The notes under the pieces: model-generated | Databases searched by the model: none | The model's input: only the letters and a program-made list of their open reading frames with translations | What the model was told of the DNA's origin: nothing | NCBI GenBank assembly: GCA_029237695.1 | Contig: JAQRGA010000165.1 | Coordinates: forward strand, 1-64,000 | Direction of reading: 5' to 3' | Source of the DNA: Conchocele bisecta | Lineage: Eukaryota; Mollusca; Bivalvia; Lucinida; Thyasiridae | DNA: 64,000 nucleotides | Program-made: the position numbers and the translations under genes | In this document: positions 23,866-36,500 of the stretch, piece after piece | Layout of the letters: every line of letters begins with the position of its first letter | Position numbering within the stretch: position 1 is the first letter of the stretch

Positions 23866-24400
23866 AGCAGCTCAGATGCCTCACACCGGGAAACCTCAAA
23901 CCTCTGCCGTAGAAACCGCCGATACGCACACGGTGCGCCATTATCTCAACATTCATTGCAACCTATACGTTAACAACATGCAGTGCACCATGTGCTACCC
24001 CCGCAGCTACATATGGATACAAGTCCCAATGCGGCAGTGCTAAAATATAAGTTGCTGAAATATATCACTGGTATTACATGAAATGGTTGGGTCCGCGTGG
24101 TACATCAGACATGGTTCCTGTCAAACAGTAGTTGCGATAGTTACCAACAGAACACGACCCACACATTAGAAGTTGATGCCGAACAAAATCACATGAGTAT
24201 GATGAGAGGTGTATTGGGCTGATCATACGACTTATGTCAAGTACGTACATCCTAGATATCTGCAATGAAAAAAACGTGCCCGCCCGCTACCCGAACAGTG
24301 CAGCCCTGACTTGATTATACTTGACTGATACCGATCTTCCATGATATTTTAACGACTACGTATACTATACTATCGTATGTATAAATAGAATATACTTTCT
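23866..24400. other. upstream flank of LINE fragment
   Basis: Probably includes the LINE 5' untranslated region on the minus strand. The ORFs seen here on the plus strand are shadows or chance frames. Nothing else recognised. Confidence 0.4.
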
Positions 24401-25036
24401 GAAGTTTACATGATTATGTTATGTATGTCCTACGATATCAGGCAAAACGTGCTATATCCGATCAGTACGTCTCTAGCTTGGTTTAGATACTGTTTATTCA
24501 GGCTATTTCACCGACTACAGCGATTTGTGGAGATCCTGATCAGAACAATTGATGCTAACTGACCTGTCAGGGATACACTGGTCGCCAAACCAACGAGCAC
24601 CTTATCCCATGACACACGTATGGACAGTTCCTACTACACGTTGAAAATGAAACACATAGCGAAACATATCATGTTTGTACAGAATTCCAATACCTGGCAT
24701 GGCAAGCTAAATGTAGCGCTGTGACCGCCAACTTCACGATCAGCACATGTCTGGCTTGGTTAGATAATGTGTTATTTCAGAATATTTCACCAACTACAGA
24801 AACTGGGTAGATCCTGATCGGTAGCCGGTCAGAGTTGCACTGATCGCAAAACCAACGTGCACATTATCTCGCGACACACATTGGGCAAATCTACTACACG
24901 TTTCATAACGGACACGTGACGAAAAATAGAAAGTTTGTAAGTACTGTCAGTTGTGTTTGATAATGGTATGTACAACCTACATACCTGACATGAGACGCTG
25001 TGACCGCCAACCTGCCGACCAGCACAGTCCTGTCGG
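24400..25036. repeat. ~280 bp tandem repeat interrupted by a transposon
   Basis: At least two copies with period near 280 bp. CTACAG...GTAGATCCTGATC occurs near 24513 and 24794, TGATCGCAAAACCAACG-like sequence near 24575 and 24840, and GTGACCGCCAAC near 24722 and 25001. The repeat resumes right of the transposon at about 29915-30060 in the same orientation, so the 25037-29875 element was inserted into it. Confidence 0.75.
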
Positions 25037-25061
25037 GTAAAACACGGTAAAAGCGCCTTTT
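25037..25061 (+). repeat. left terminal inverted repeat
   Basis: 25 bp, outermost bases GTAAAACACGG, inner end GCGCCTTTT. It is perfectly complementary to 29851-29875. Identity stops right after 25 bp on the inner side. Confidence 0.85.
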
Positions 25062-25220
25062 GAGTTGCACTAGATGGCCAATTATCAACTTTGTAGAATT
25101 CATGCAAATTTATTTTTATCTGGAAGGTCGTCATATTAAGCCTCTAAATATATGATGATTTATTGGGGAACCATCTACAAATACTTTTTATTTTGTCTGT
25201 TTCAAGACTGGTCGAGTCTG

Positions 25221-26171
25221 GGTTACGGACACTACATAGGGTATATAACACACAAGTTAAAGACCAAGGGAATGGTGTAGCATTTAATAACTTGCTAATA
25301 AACCCTGCTGGGAACATCAAACATAGAAAACAGTAACTTTTTTCATAATTATAACATTGAACATAACATATTTTTTTAGCATTTATATAACAACTGCAGT
25401 CCAGTATTTTTTATCATTTGAAACTTAATCATTATTTTCAAAGGAAACCCCATTTTATCAACAATATTGCCAAGATATTACAGTTTGAGCACAGTAACAT
25501 AAAATAAATATAAATTATTCACTATGGACAGCATATAAAACCAGATAAAAGCAAACAATTTTGGACTGTAAAAATGGTTACGGACACTACATTTTCACCA
25601 AATAAGCAAAATCATTGTTTCCGGAGCATTTACAGTTGAACAGTAAGTAGTATGGTAATTTAACATAATTGGATGCATAATTAAAATTAAGAGTTTAATA
25701 AAATAAATAATCAACAAAATATTGCGAAATGCCCATATTTTTTCAAAACAATTAATAAAACTCACTTTGCAGTTATGTAAATTCAGCAATACTTATGTAA
25801 ATATACATGCGATACTGACAATAGTTCAGTTCCAACACATATGGAATGATAACATAGCTAACATAGCTCAGAGTTCATAAAAAAAATGAATGTATTGTTA
25901 TACTTTCCAAAAAGGTTACGGACACTACACTATTATCAAATTTAACAAAAGCATATTTTATATTAAATATTTGCAGTTAGACTGTCATCACTTGGAAATT
26001 ACCAGTTGTGGATTCATGAAATCAACGAGGTTCTTTGAAACATTCAACAAAATATCATTATTTGGAATAATGTAAATAATCACGAAGATTATCAATCTCT
26101 TGGATTGTTATATTAGAACATTATAAAGTAACTATTGAATTGATACTGAGAAAAATGTTACGGACACTACA
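25221..26171 (+). promoter_or_regulatory. left subterminal repeat cluster (4 x 16 bp)
   Basis: GGTTACGGACACTACA occurs at 25221-25236, 25576-25591 and 25914-25929, and with one mismatch at 26156-26171. All four are on the plus strand and spaced about 240-355 bp. Repeats of this type inside transposon ends usually bind the transposase. The assignment is inferred from position. Confidence 0.75.
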
Positions 26172-26239
26172 TCAAAAATTAATTACAATATTCTTGTCTC
26201 AGGTGTGATTAACTAGCTTTAAGTGCAAAAGTGTATACA

Positions 26240-28042
26240 CTACTTAAAGAACACCTGCTTGTGTATTTTCAGTTGTTGAGACTTGATTGTGCTGAGCTCA
26301 ACTTTACAAAATTTAAATTGTCCCCTCTCATTAATGAGTTCTGGCGCGGTGAGAGTCGCAACTAGATGTTGCATTGGCTCCAATGACATGTCCTGATCAT
26401 CTGGCCAGGTGTAAACACTCCCAGATTTCTTCATGTAACGCACTTGGCATTCAGTGCCCTCGACACTGACAATTTCAGCCAGAAAAATGTCTCCGGTACT
26501 TTTTGTCGACAGACAGACAGCAACAAATTCACCCGGCTTTAGTGTGGATACTGTGTCGGTCTGCAGCTATAGAGAATGTGGTTAAGGTTAAGGATCAACA
26601 TGATGTTATGCCTTTCATAATTATATCCAGTCAAATAATTAAAAAAAAGTTTGGTTCTTGGATTTATAATTGTCCTACAGACCTCACATAACCATACTGT
26701 ATTATGTATGCAACTGTATTGTATGGATATGTTGATCGGTTCACAGAATAGCAAATCGTGTAAACCATGATACGTAGGCAGATATGTGCAAGCAGATATA
26801 GAGCTATCCCGGTAACCAATTACAATTGTTAAGATACCTTTTCAATTTGTCAGCTAGCCCCCTATATTTTGGAAGTTGTAATTTATATATATATATATGT
26901 ATATTAAATGTTTAAGGATACGGATTGTGTTCTCACTGTTCTGCTCATTACTATGTGGTCCTTGAGTGCCCTCCTCGTCTTCGTCAAGCTGTGTTCCTTG
27001 TTTGTCTTTCTTGTCCTCCTCTTTGTAACTAAATGTTCTTTGTTCGTCTAACTGATCTTTCTGTTTCTGTTTGTTTAATGTTCTTTTCTCCCATCCGGTC
27101 ACGTACCCTTCATTTTCACACTTTTCTGAGGTTTTGTATATTCAACTGATAGTCAATTCCTACTGCTTTTACAGCATGTAGTTTCCGGATGCCTGCCAAT
27201 GTAGATACATTTGATTCTGATCTGTTTGTTTTTATGTCTTTGACCATAACAAATTTTCGCTTCGACATGAGCTGTTTCTTTGTCTCACTGTCTGTTGTCT
27301 GGCTTGTCAGTTTTTTCTTACAAAAGTTAAATACATCTTGCGCATTCCCGATGACATTTTGATTACTTACAACTGCTTGGTAACATGCATTTTTAACAGT
27401 TGCCCCTAATCCGTCGCATACGTTTTTGCCGTGACTTGTTTCAAAGTAATTCCTTATCACGTTTGGTTTTTTCCTAAGGCTTATTATATCTGCAAATGAT
27501 TTCTTTCCCTTGTACTGTGCGGCACATCCATCGCTCCATTCATGTACTTCCTTTACCTCTACACCAGCCTCCTCCAATACTTCATTAGCCTTGTTTTCAA
27601 ATTTAAGGACAGCATCAGAGTCGTGTTTTGTATCTTCTGTAATTCCTATAATAGCAGGTCTCATAACCGTTTCATTTCCAGATTCTGTGTTTGGCTTATA
27701 GTACGTCATCATGGGATGTGTCGTAACTTGATTTCTGTCGAAGAACCCTGACTGAACCTCACTTTGGAAAACACAGCCATAATTTTCACTGAAGTCCATA
27801 ACTAATGCCACTGATCCAGGCTGTAGATTTTCTATACACTTTGTCATCTGATTTTGCTGCCAGCTGGCTCTAAATGTATGTTGAGGATACACCTGCAGAT
27901 CTTTCTTCACCTCACAACGAAACTGGTCAAATGTTCCTTCTTTTGGTACACACGACACACAACGCTTCACACATTCATCTTTTGCAATGTCTACAGTTTC
28001 CCAATGGTACCATGACACGTTTACATTTTTGCTTTTGTCCAT
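26240..28042 (-). pseudogene. transposase-like gene of the 25-30 kb transposon
   Basis: The main ORF (27116-28042, 308 codons) has DFSENYGC around residues 83-90, WSDGCAAQYKGK near residue 170 and SHGKNVCDG near residue 203. These Asp-containing motifs and spacing resemble an RNase H-fold (DDE-like) core. I recall similar proteins as uncharacterised predictions in molluscs and cnidarians. Past a frame break near 27120 the next frame reads CENEGYVTGWEKR and a highly charged Lys/Glu/Gln region to about 26920. A last piece (26240-26565), preceded by a plausible CTGCAG acceptor, reads GEFVAV...FLAEIVSVEG and MRYMKKSGSVYTWP, a small beta-rich domain. The N-terminus appears short compared with homologues as I remember them, so this copy may be incomplete. 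Confidence 0.6.
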
Positions 28043-28199
28043 TATTGGCTGTAGAAGTTATTCTGAATGTCTGGATGATTCACCATTTATAATAGCTGTT
28101 GATGTATACCATTTATACTTACATGTATTTGTTTAGTAGATGTTAGATATCATTATGCAGACGATGTCTTCATTTTTGTTCCAGGAAATCGCGATATAC

Positions 28200-28378
28200 A
28201 TACGTGTATGGGACAATATAACATTATATTCAATAGTATTATTATTATTATTAATATTATTTTTAATGTACTGTATCCAAATTCACAATATAACATTGTT
28301 AGCTTTGTATTATTATTATTATTTTTATTATTAATAGAATGTACTTTATCCAAATGCACACTATAACATGGTCAGCTT
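28200..28378. repeat. local duplication with ATT-rich microsatellite
   Basis: Two ~95 bp direct copies, each with (ATT)n, a TCCAAATTCACAATATAACA-like stretch and a GCTTTGTA end. The second runs directly into the first minus-strand 16 bp subterminal repeat. Non-coding. Confidence 0.6.
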
Positions 28379-29286
28379 TGTAGTGTCCGTAACCACGTAC
28401 TTTGCATAACTCTGACATTTTGTTTGTTGAGTGTATTTGAAGATGGGTTTATGTATCAAGACTTGATGGTATAGATTCTACACGCATACATTAGTACAAG
28501 GGTATGACAGTCACTCATAATGAAGATGACATTTGAGGTACACTCATACATTTTCGCATTTTCAGTGCGAACGACATTAGCTTTTTGGTGCATGGATTCA
28601 ATTTCATGGCTAACATGATAAATTGAACATATTACATTAATAATAGAAGTAGGAACTTAATATCCTAACAAATCAATGATATTTAAATAATTATATGCTA
28701 ATACCCTATGATATGCCATAAGGCTCTGATGGGTTACGGACACTACACCAAATGATCGGTCCAGAAACTCGCTAATTTAAAACACAAACACCTGATTGGA
28801 ACACAAACTCCTTGTCTGCAGCATCAGTAAGTGTTCCTTCTGTCATTTAATATAATCCAAACATAAATTATCATCACCGGGATGTACTATTCACAAAAAA
28901 AATCCAAGTGATAATTTTCACAAATAGCAATGGCAATCTATAAGCTATATGCAACATAGTATGTGAAGGCTATTGTACAATTACAGCGATCAACAAACTG
29001 TGCTATAGGTATTTTATGTTTATAAAACTGAACATCAGATAATATGTCGATATAATTATTGAAATGCAGACAGGAAAATATAGCACATTTTAAGGGTTAC
29101 GGACACTACATGCTTTTTGTAGTGTCCGTAACCACATTTTGTCGCTCAGAGACGTGTTAGTATGAAATAATTCTGCAATTCTTACATTTTTTAGGTTCCC
29201 AACAGTGCACCTATAAATCATCATATATAAGAGTGTATATTTTCTATTGGAAGTGGAAAATTCCTGACCTGGTTACGGACACTACA
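28379..29286. promoter_or_regulatory. right subterminal repeat cluster (5 x 16 bp)
   Basis: GGTTACGGACACTACA on the plus strand at 28732-28747, 29095-29110 and 29271-29286, and on the minus strand at 28379-28394 and 29118-29133. The pair at 29095-29133 is a near-perfect palindrome with a 7 bp loop. The first minus-strand copy lies about 340 bp upstream of the gene's start and could double as a promoter-proximal site. Confidence 0.75.
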
Positions 29287-29850
29287 AACATTTTATGCAT
29301 TTTTATTTTCTCATTCTTTACAGTGCAAAATATTAACGTGATTCTTTTGCTCTACATTTTTTAGTTTTTACATATCACACATCCATAACCAAATATTTAA
29401 AAGGAAAAGACAAAACTATCAATTGACAGTGTACCTTATTTTTATATATAACAATGTCAAGGTCACTGAAGCAAAAAAATGCATAACGAAGCACATGTTG
29501 GATACTTTTGTTAAAAAATAAACCATTTGTTGACCGCCATCATTGATATATATATCATTTTTTTCGTCTTGAAATAGTCTTCAAGTATAGCAAGATTTAC
29601 TGGTTGTATTTTCATCCGAACGTACAACTGTTGCATTTTGCAAATTAGCATTTTTCAAAGTGCAACTACATAACGCTAAAAAAGACACTTATTGTTGAAT
29701 ACTTGTAGCCATTAAAAAAATATGCATGTAGCCAGAGCCTTGAAATTTTGGGTATATGTCAAGGATGAACCCCCCTTAGTTTCCCATAATAAGTATTACA
29801 TCTGTGTTCGAAAATGTGTTATCTAGGTCAATATAACATGCAAAATCAGG

Positions 29851-29875
29851 AAAAGGCGCTTTTACCGTGTTTTAC
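29851..29875 (-). repeat. right terminal inverted repeat
   Basis: Exact reverse complement of 25037-25061. The sequence inside it (upstream) does not continue the match, and outside it ACATGTATATC begins. Confidence 0.85.
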
Positions 29876-30490
29876 ACATGTATATCATGATCATGACGCT
29901 ATATGCTGTGGCCGGCCAGGATTGCACCGGTCGCAAAGTCAACAGGCACACCCGTCTCATGACACACTTATGGGCAGATTCTACCATATGTTGAACTTTT
30001 CAAGACAATAGATAGATGGTGGGTCAGGACTTCACTGGTCGCAGAAGCAACAGGCCTCGTTTGCTCAATCAGTGAACCACGTTGAAGTATTATCACTAGT
30101 TATGCAGGCTGATCTGGATATACAGTGATTGCAGACGATGACTTGTGATATGAAGGGTCAGGGTTAGTATTCTTGTATTGGTTTATCCCAATAACAATAT
30201 ATTTGTATACTATTTGTTTGGAAACAAATGTTGTCTGAATATTTAGGTTTATTATGGTAATTTCTCTCCCATATAATACCGGTAACTGATTTCATCAAAA
30301 TTGCTAAGTACACTTATCTACCTAAGTATAGATAGGTCATGGGTTGGAGCTTGACCTGAGACATGTGTCGTGTCAACGCTATGTGTTTCAGGGACCTGTG
30401 TGTCGTATACCCTGACTGGCTGTATGAAACCGCCCCCGCCTACTTCAAGAAGAAGAAACCCGGGGGTTGAGGGCGACGGACGACAGTTTA
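29876..30490. other. continuation of the 280 bp repeat, then unassigned
   Basis: 29915-30060 holds GCACCGGTCGCAAAGTCAAC and a second, weaker copy near 30030, matching the array left of the transposon. From 30060 on I see no gene. Short frames at 30318-30552 have no domain features. Confidence 0.5.
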
Positions 30491-30494
30491 GGAA

Positions 30495-30750
30495 TGTGAC
30501 ATGTCTACTTGAGGAATGTGACAAAGTACTTGCGGAATCAGACAATACTTGAGGACTGTGGCACGTCTACTTGAAGAATTGAGGAATGTGACAAGCCTGC
30601 TTGAGGAATGTGAAAAGTATACTTGAGGAATGTGACACATTTACTTGTGGAATGTGATAAGCCTACTTGACGAATGTGACACATTTACTTGAGGAATGTG
30701 ACAAGTCTACTGGAGGAATGTGACAAGTCTACTGGAGGAATGTGCAATGA
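30495..30750. repeat. ~24 bp minisatellite
   Basis: About ten copies of a unit of type ACTTGAGGAATGTGACAAGT, with variable last bases. It has the pattern of a simple minisatellite and no coding value. Confidence 0.85.
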
Positions 30751-32469
30751 CCATTTCCGTCTGTTGGGCAAGTTCTATTGACAGATTTCCACTGGCTGGT
30801 TGTAAACAGGACTGCCATGTTCAGTCCTACGGTCCGTTTCACTAAGCTTCATATGATAAAGGAGTAAGTGCAAAACGACGAGATGCCACTCAATTTTATT
30901 CAGAGCTATCTTTTATATTTCATCTACTGTCTGTTCCACATTTTCCTGCCGACAAACGTTTGGCTACTAAACACATTACATCTAAACAATATTTAAATGT
31001 AAATACTTTTTCAATAATAAGTAAAAAGTCATCCTCCCCAAATTTTTTTGTTGGATGAAATTCCATTAAATATTGATTTAATAGCGAAAAAACATTTTGG
31101 AAATTGACTCCGAAACCAGGCTAGATAGATTGGAAATGATGTAACTAAGAAAACAAAAGTTACATTTTGAAAATCGGTCCGCAATAAAAAAAATTATAAC
31201 AAAATAAATATTTTTAGCCCCCATGTTAAATTCCCATAGAGTGGGTAGGCCAATGCTCACGTATTTTGATCATATTTACGCATACATCAGAATGAGGAGA
31301 TAACATAATATTGATTTGTGTTGCTCCACCTTCATTTACTGGCATTTCAAGTTTTACTGTAATCACATGACTCCTTCATCCGTGTGCGGTCTCTAAGTTA
31401 GGGATGTAAATCAAGTCTGACCTGGGTGGTGGTCGGGCGAATGAGACGGCGTAAATTAACGGTATAGGTTCCTCCTTATAGGAATCACGATTTGCCTGGT
31501 TTGACCCTCATGTACGTGTTTATCTTTGGCTCTTTAGTTACCTGGGAGTTGAATTGGGTTATTACCCATTATAAAAGTAGTAAGATTATTACTGATTCAG
31601 TCTCGTCATTACGGTTGTATTGACAAAACGTACTTAGAATAGCACAATTCACTCTGGTCAAGAGGTTTATCGAAAGTTGTTTCCCCGAATATAATCACGT
31701 AGTTCTCCGTATGGCCTCATTGACTGACAGATACAGATGCTGACGTATGTGTTTGTTATATGATATTTCTCCCACATGAGTGTGTTGTGTGCTCGTTATA
31801 TGGTAATTATCCCACATGATTTTGTATCATTATATATACATATGATAATTAATACCATTTTATACACTGATATTCAAAGTGAATAGTAATAACATATTGC
31901 AGAAATAGCAACTGGGTGTATTACATGGATATGTCGGAAGGGTCCGGAAATATTATTTTATTCATTTAGTAATTGCACATACTTGTATGACGGTTTTGTA
32001 ACAAGAGTGGTCCATTACATGTACATGTCATATCCTATATGTATGCTTTTACATTAGATCTATATGCCCTCATACATTTTCGCATGTGGTCTCTTTTCGA
32101 GTATGAGTGTGGAAAAAGACGTACATGTATATGTATGCACACATCCGGCAACCCATACCAGGCTTCCATCTCGATCATACATGTACCTAGAAGGTGGAAA
32201 ATTGTCTGGAAAAAGGCTGAACAATTGCAAATCAATGGCGTATGCTGAAAGGATCTATACACACAATATACATGTATTATACTTGATGTTATGCTAATAC
32301 TACAACCTGAATGTCTGACGAATGTTATAAGTACATTTTAATTAATGAGCTATTCTCGTTTCCCAAATGAATACTATATGTGGCCCGCCACGAAATGGGT
32401 GGGGGGTGGGGGCTTAATGAGTGGTTTTGATCGGTGTGGTGAGGGGTCAAAATATTTTGTTAGAGACAT

Positions 32470-33300
32470 CAACAGTTTTTCATTAACTCAATAGCGAACA
32501 GCGTATGTTCTGATCGAGCGGCGCGAATGCGCATGCTCATCTGGGGCTACGCTGGCCGCGGAATTCAACAACTTTTTATCGTGGCGCGACACATATGTAC
32601 AGATTTGTTTAAGTATCTCATGTATAAAAATTACAGTTTAATTATGTGAATACTATGGCAGCAAAATCTTTCATGAGCATACTTTCGTTTGTGTTTCGGC
32701 CGCCGGCTGAGGAAACGAAGCGTACAACATTTTCAACAATTGTGTATCATGATCATCTTGCACAGTATGGTTATGGTCTAATAGTTTTACTGACGACATC
32801 AAGATTATTTTCAGTGGCATAATGGCGAACAACATAGGCCCCGATCAGACTGCGCATATGCACATACTGGTCTGGGGCTACGCTGGTCGCACACGTCGTA
32901 GGGTGCGTTTTTCTCAGTAGGTGGCCCATATACACGTTGTGCAGCCGATTTGAGATTATGTTATGATATCACTGACTGCTATGCTAATTCAAAAAAATTA
33001 GTTCTGTTATAGAGGAAACAGACATACTCACTACTGTAAATTGTAACGTGCGAATATACATGGGCCGCCGGGTGACAAAATGGACCTTATTTTAGCAATA
33101 ATTATTAAATTATTTTGCACATTTAGGCTATGCAGTGAGAATAGAATTAAATTACCAGAATATAATAATGATGTTAACGGCAGGTAGTATGAGCTCTCAA
33201 CTGATGTAATGGCGATCAAGGTAGGCCCTGACCGGACAGCGCGGATGTGTAAACTGATCTGGGGGTAATGCTGATAGCATGAATAGTAAGATCCATTTAG
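32470..33300 (+). promoter_or_regulatory. tandem monomers in LINE 5' region
   Basis: Three diverged units start near 32460, 32805 and 33185 (spacing about 345-380 bp). Each has a GGCGAACA- or GGCGATCA-type start, CCGATCAGACTGCGCATATG-like sequence and TCTGGGGCTACGCTGG. The CpG-rich part stands out in an AT-rich element. By analogy with rodent L1 promoter monomers this may be the internal promoter; that is inference. Confidence 0.6.
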
Positions 33301-33522
33301 TCAACAGGTGCCCACGTGTTTATAGTACACAATATCTGAATTGGTGACCCTCGTTCTTTTTTTACATGTCATTATTGTCTTCACGTGTTATCGTTGATGC
33401 AACTCTCACTTACTTCTATCATTTCTTTCTTTCTGTTCACATTTGGTGGACTCAACATCGTGGACCGGCGACGAATATGTATTGTGCTTGCTTTAGATAG
33501 ATCAGATTTCTAATACTACTTT

Positions 33523-36500
33523 ATGGAATTAAAACTAGGAAGCTTTAATGTTAAGGGTATGGGATCAAAACACAAACGGCTACACCTTTTTCAATGGATA
33601 AAAGACAATGATTACGATATATGTTTCATACAAGAAGCGCATTTCACAACAAGTGATAAAGCCCAGTGGGAAAAGGAATGGGGTGGTGATGGGTATTTTA
33701 GTGGGGAATATAGCAATAAAGAAGGTATATGTATTTTAATAAAACCGGGGCTTGATTATAGAATGAAACATTATGAACAGGTCATGACTGGTAGAATTCA
33801 ATCTCTTAAAATATGCATTTCTGAAAAAGATTATACATTAATCAATATATATGGTCCAAACGAAAACAGTCTAAGATTTTACCAAGATCTCGATACATAT
33901 ATAGAAACAGTGGAAGTAGATACTTTAATAATAGGGGGCGATTTTAATATAATTTTAGATCCAGATTTAGACAAGAAAAATGGCATAAGAGACACAAATA
34001 AGAATATAAGAGAGAAACTATTGTCAATAATTAATAAATATGAACTACATGATATCTGGAGAATTCTTAATCCTAATACAAGGAAATTCACATGGCATTC
34101 AAATACTAAACCACCAATATTCTGTCGTTTAGACTATTTTCTAATATCTGAAAATGTAATTAACAGAGTAACAAAAAGTAAAATTACTACATGGTTTAAG
34201 TCTGACCATTCTTTAGTATATTTTTGTTTACAGACTCAATCTAATGAAAGGGGTCCGGGATATTTTAAGTTAAATAATAGTCTACTTTTAAAAACGGAAT
34301 ACCAACAACTAATTAGACGAAGTATTTCTACCATTGCCGAAATCAACCAGCATGCTAATCCAAATACGCTTTGGGAGATAATTAAAGGCATAATACGAAA
34401 TGAAACGATAAAATTTGCGTCTACTGAAAAGAAAAAAGATTTAAAAATGGAAAATAAATTAATAGAGGAAATAGATAAATTAGAAGCAGACTACTCCAAA
34501 AAAATATCGGAAGATATTTTAATAGAATTAAACACCAAAAAAGATATGTTACAGTATTTATATGAACATAAAGTTAGAAGAATTATGTTAAGATCAAAAG
34601 CCGAATGGATTGAGGGTGGGGAAATGAAGAAAAAGAGTATTATAAAAAATTATATACGAAAAAAGAAGCTGAAAATACAAATCACAATTTTTTTTCAAAT
34701 GATAATGGAGTAAACAGATTATCACAAGAAAATAAAGAATTATGCGAAGGCAGCTTTTCAGAATACGAATGCAGTAACTCTTTAAAGGAAATGAAAAACA
34801 ATAAGAGCCCAGGCTCAGATGGTCTGACTGTGGAATTTTATAAAATATTTTGGAATGACATAAAAAGATATTATATGGATTCTTTTAAATTTTCATTAGC
34901 AAATGGATCACTAAGTGAATTGCAAAAACAGGGTGTAATAACATTAATACCAAAAAAGGATAGCGATTTATCTATACTTACGAATTGGAGACCTATATCA
35001 TTACTTAATGTGGATTACAAAATTGCATCAAAGGCCATAGCAAACAGAATTAAAAAGGTTTTACCAAATATAATAGATGATTCACAAACCGGATTTCTTA
35101 AGGGAAGGTACATCGGAGAAAATATTAGAACTCTATACGAATTAATGGACCATTTGAATGAAAATGAATTACCGGGTTTATTTTTCTTCGCAGATTTTGC
35201 AAAGGCATTTGATACTGTTGAACATTCTTACCTCTTAAAAGTTATGAAACATTTGCATTTTGGCAACGACATTCTAAATTGGATTAAGCTTTTTTACTCT
35301 GATGCAAAAAGCTGTGTTACAAACAATGGTTACTTATCGGATTTCTTTTCAATAAATAGAGGCGTACGTCAAGGCGGTCCTTTATCACCTTACCTTTTTA
35401 TTATCGCCATTGAAATACTATCCAAAGCAATTATTAATGAAAAAGATATAATAGGGGTAACAATTTATGATATAGAAATTAAAAACACAATGTTTGCCGA
35501 TGATGCAACTTTTGTGACAGATGGTACAAGAAAATCATTTGAAAAGTTAATATACATAATAGATGAATTTAGTAAAATATCTGCTCTCAACCTTAACACA
35601 AAAAAATCCACTGTAATGCGCGTTGGTGCCTTAAAAAAATGTAGATCTGATTTTCTGTCCGGATAAGAAATTCATTTGGACTTCTCTTAGTGCAAAAACG
35701 TTAGGGATTACGTTCTTAAATAATAATACAGATATCCACGAATATAACATCCTTCCTAAAATAGTAGAGTTTGAACAGTGTCTTGATAAGTGGAAACATA
35801 GAAACTTAAGTTTACTTGGAAAAATTACAGTTATTAAAACGTTTGCTGCTCCAAAATTAATATATCCATTAACAGTTTTACACGACCCTCCAGACAACAT
35901 GATCAAAAGAATTAAACAAAAATTATTCGATTTTTTATGGGACAGTAAGCCTGATAAAATTAAAAGAAACATCATCATCCAATCCTACGAAAAAGGGGGA
36001 TTCAAAATGTTATATATAGATAGTTTGATAGCATCAATAAGAGCATCATGGGTAAAACGAATATGTGACACATCAAACAGAGGCAAATGGAAACAACTTT
36101 ATGAAAAAAAACTTGAAAGATATGGTGGATTTTTTCTCTTTGAATGTAACATAAAAGCAGAAGATGTAAAACATATAGCGGAAGAAAATAAGTTTTTAAA
36201 TAATGTTTTAAAATCCTGGTCACATATTAACTATTCCTCCAGAAATGACACAGTATCAAAAGAAATACTTTGGAAAAATTAATTTCCAATTTAAAGCATC
36301 AAAACAAAACAATCTTTTTCAAAGATTGGTACAATAAAGGCATTAAATATGTTGAACATCTATATGACTACAGAGTAAGGAATTTTCTACGATTTACTGA
36401 TTTTACAGCAATATTCAATATACGTCAGGACGATTTTATAAAATATCAAAGTATTGTGAACAGCATAAGTCCATTATGGGCCGAGAAAATAAAAACAGAA

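Larger units (their letters stand above)
25037..29875 (-). mobile_element. DNA transposon with 25 bp TIRs and subterminal repeats
   Basis: A 4.84 kb element bounded by perfect 25 bp inverted repeats (25037-25061 and 29851-29875; outer end GTAAAACACGGTAAAAG). Nine copies of GGTTACGGACACTACA lie only in the outer parts: four in the left 1.1 kb and five in the right 1.5 kb. The central 2.2 kb has none and holds a minus-strand transposase-like gene. TIRs, clustered subterminal motifs and one gene make a classic class II element. I see no clear target duplication: the flanks end CCTGTCGG and begin ACATGTAT. The superfamily is not identified. Confidence 0.8.

Noticed and set aside
25037..29875. Assignment of this transposon to a named superfamily such as KDZ, hAT or MULE
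   Set aside because: No decisive signature motif or target duplication could be seen; naming it would be a guess.
32035..32297. Three overlapping ORFs upstream of LINE ORF2, considered as ORF1
   Set aside because: Short, on both strands, without coiled-coil, RRM or zinc-knuckle features expected of ORF1.
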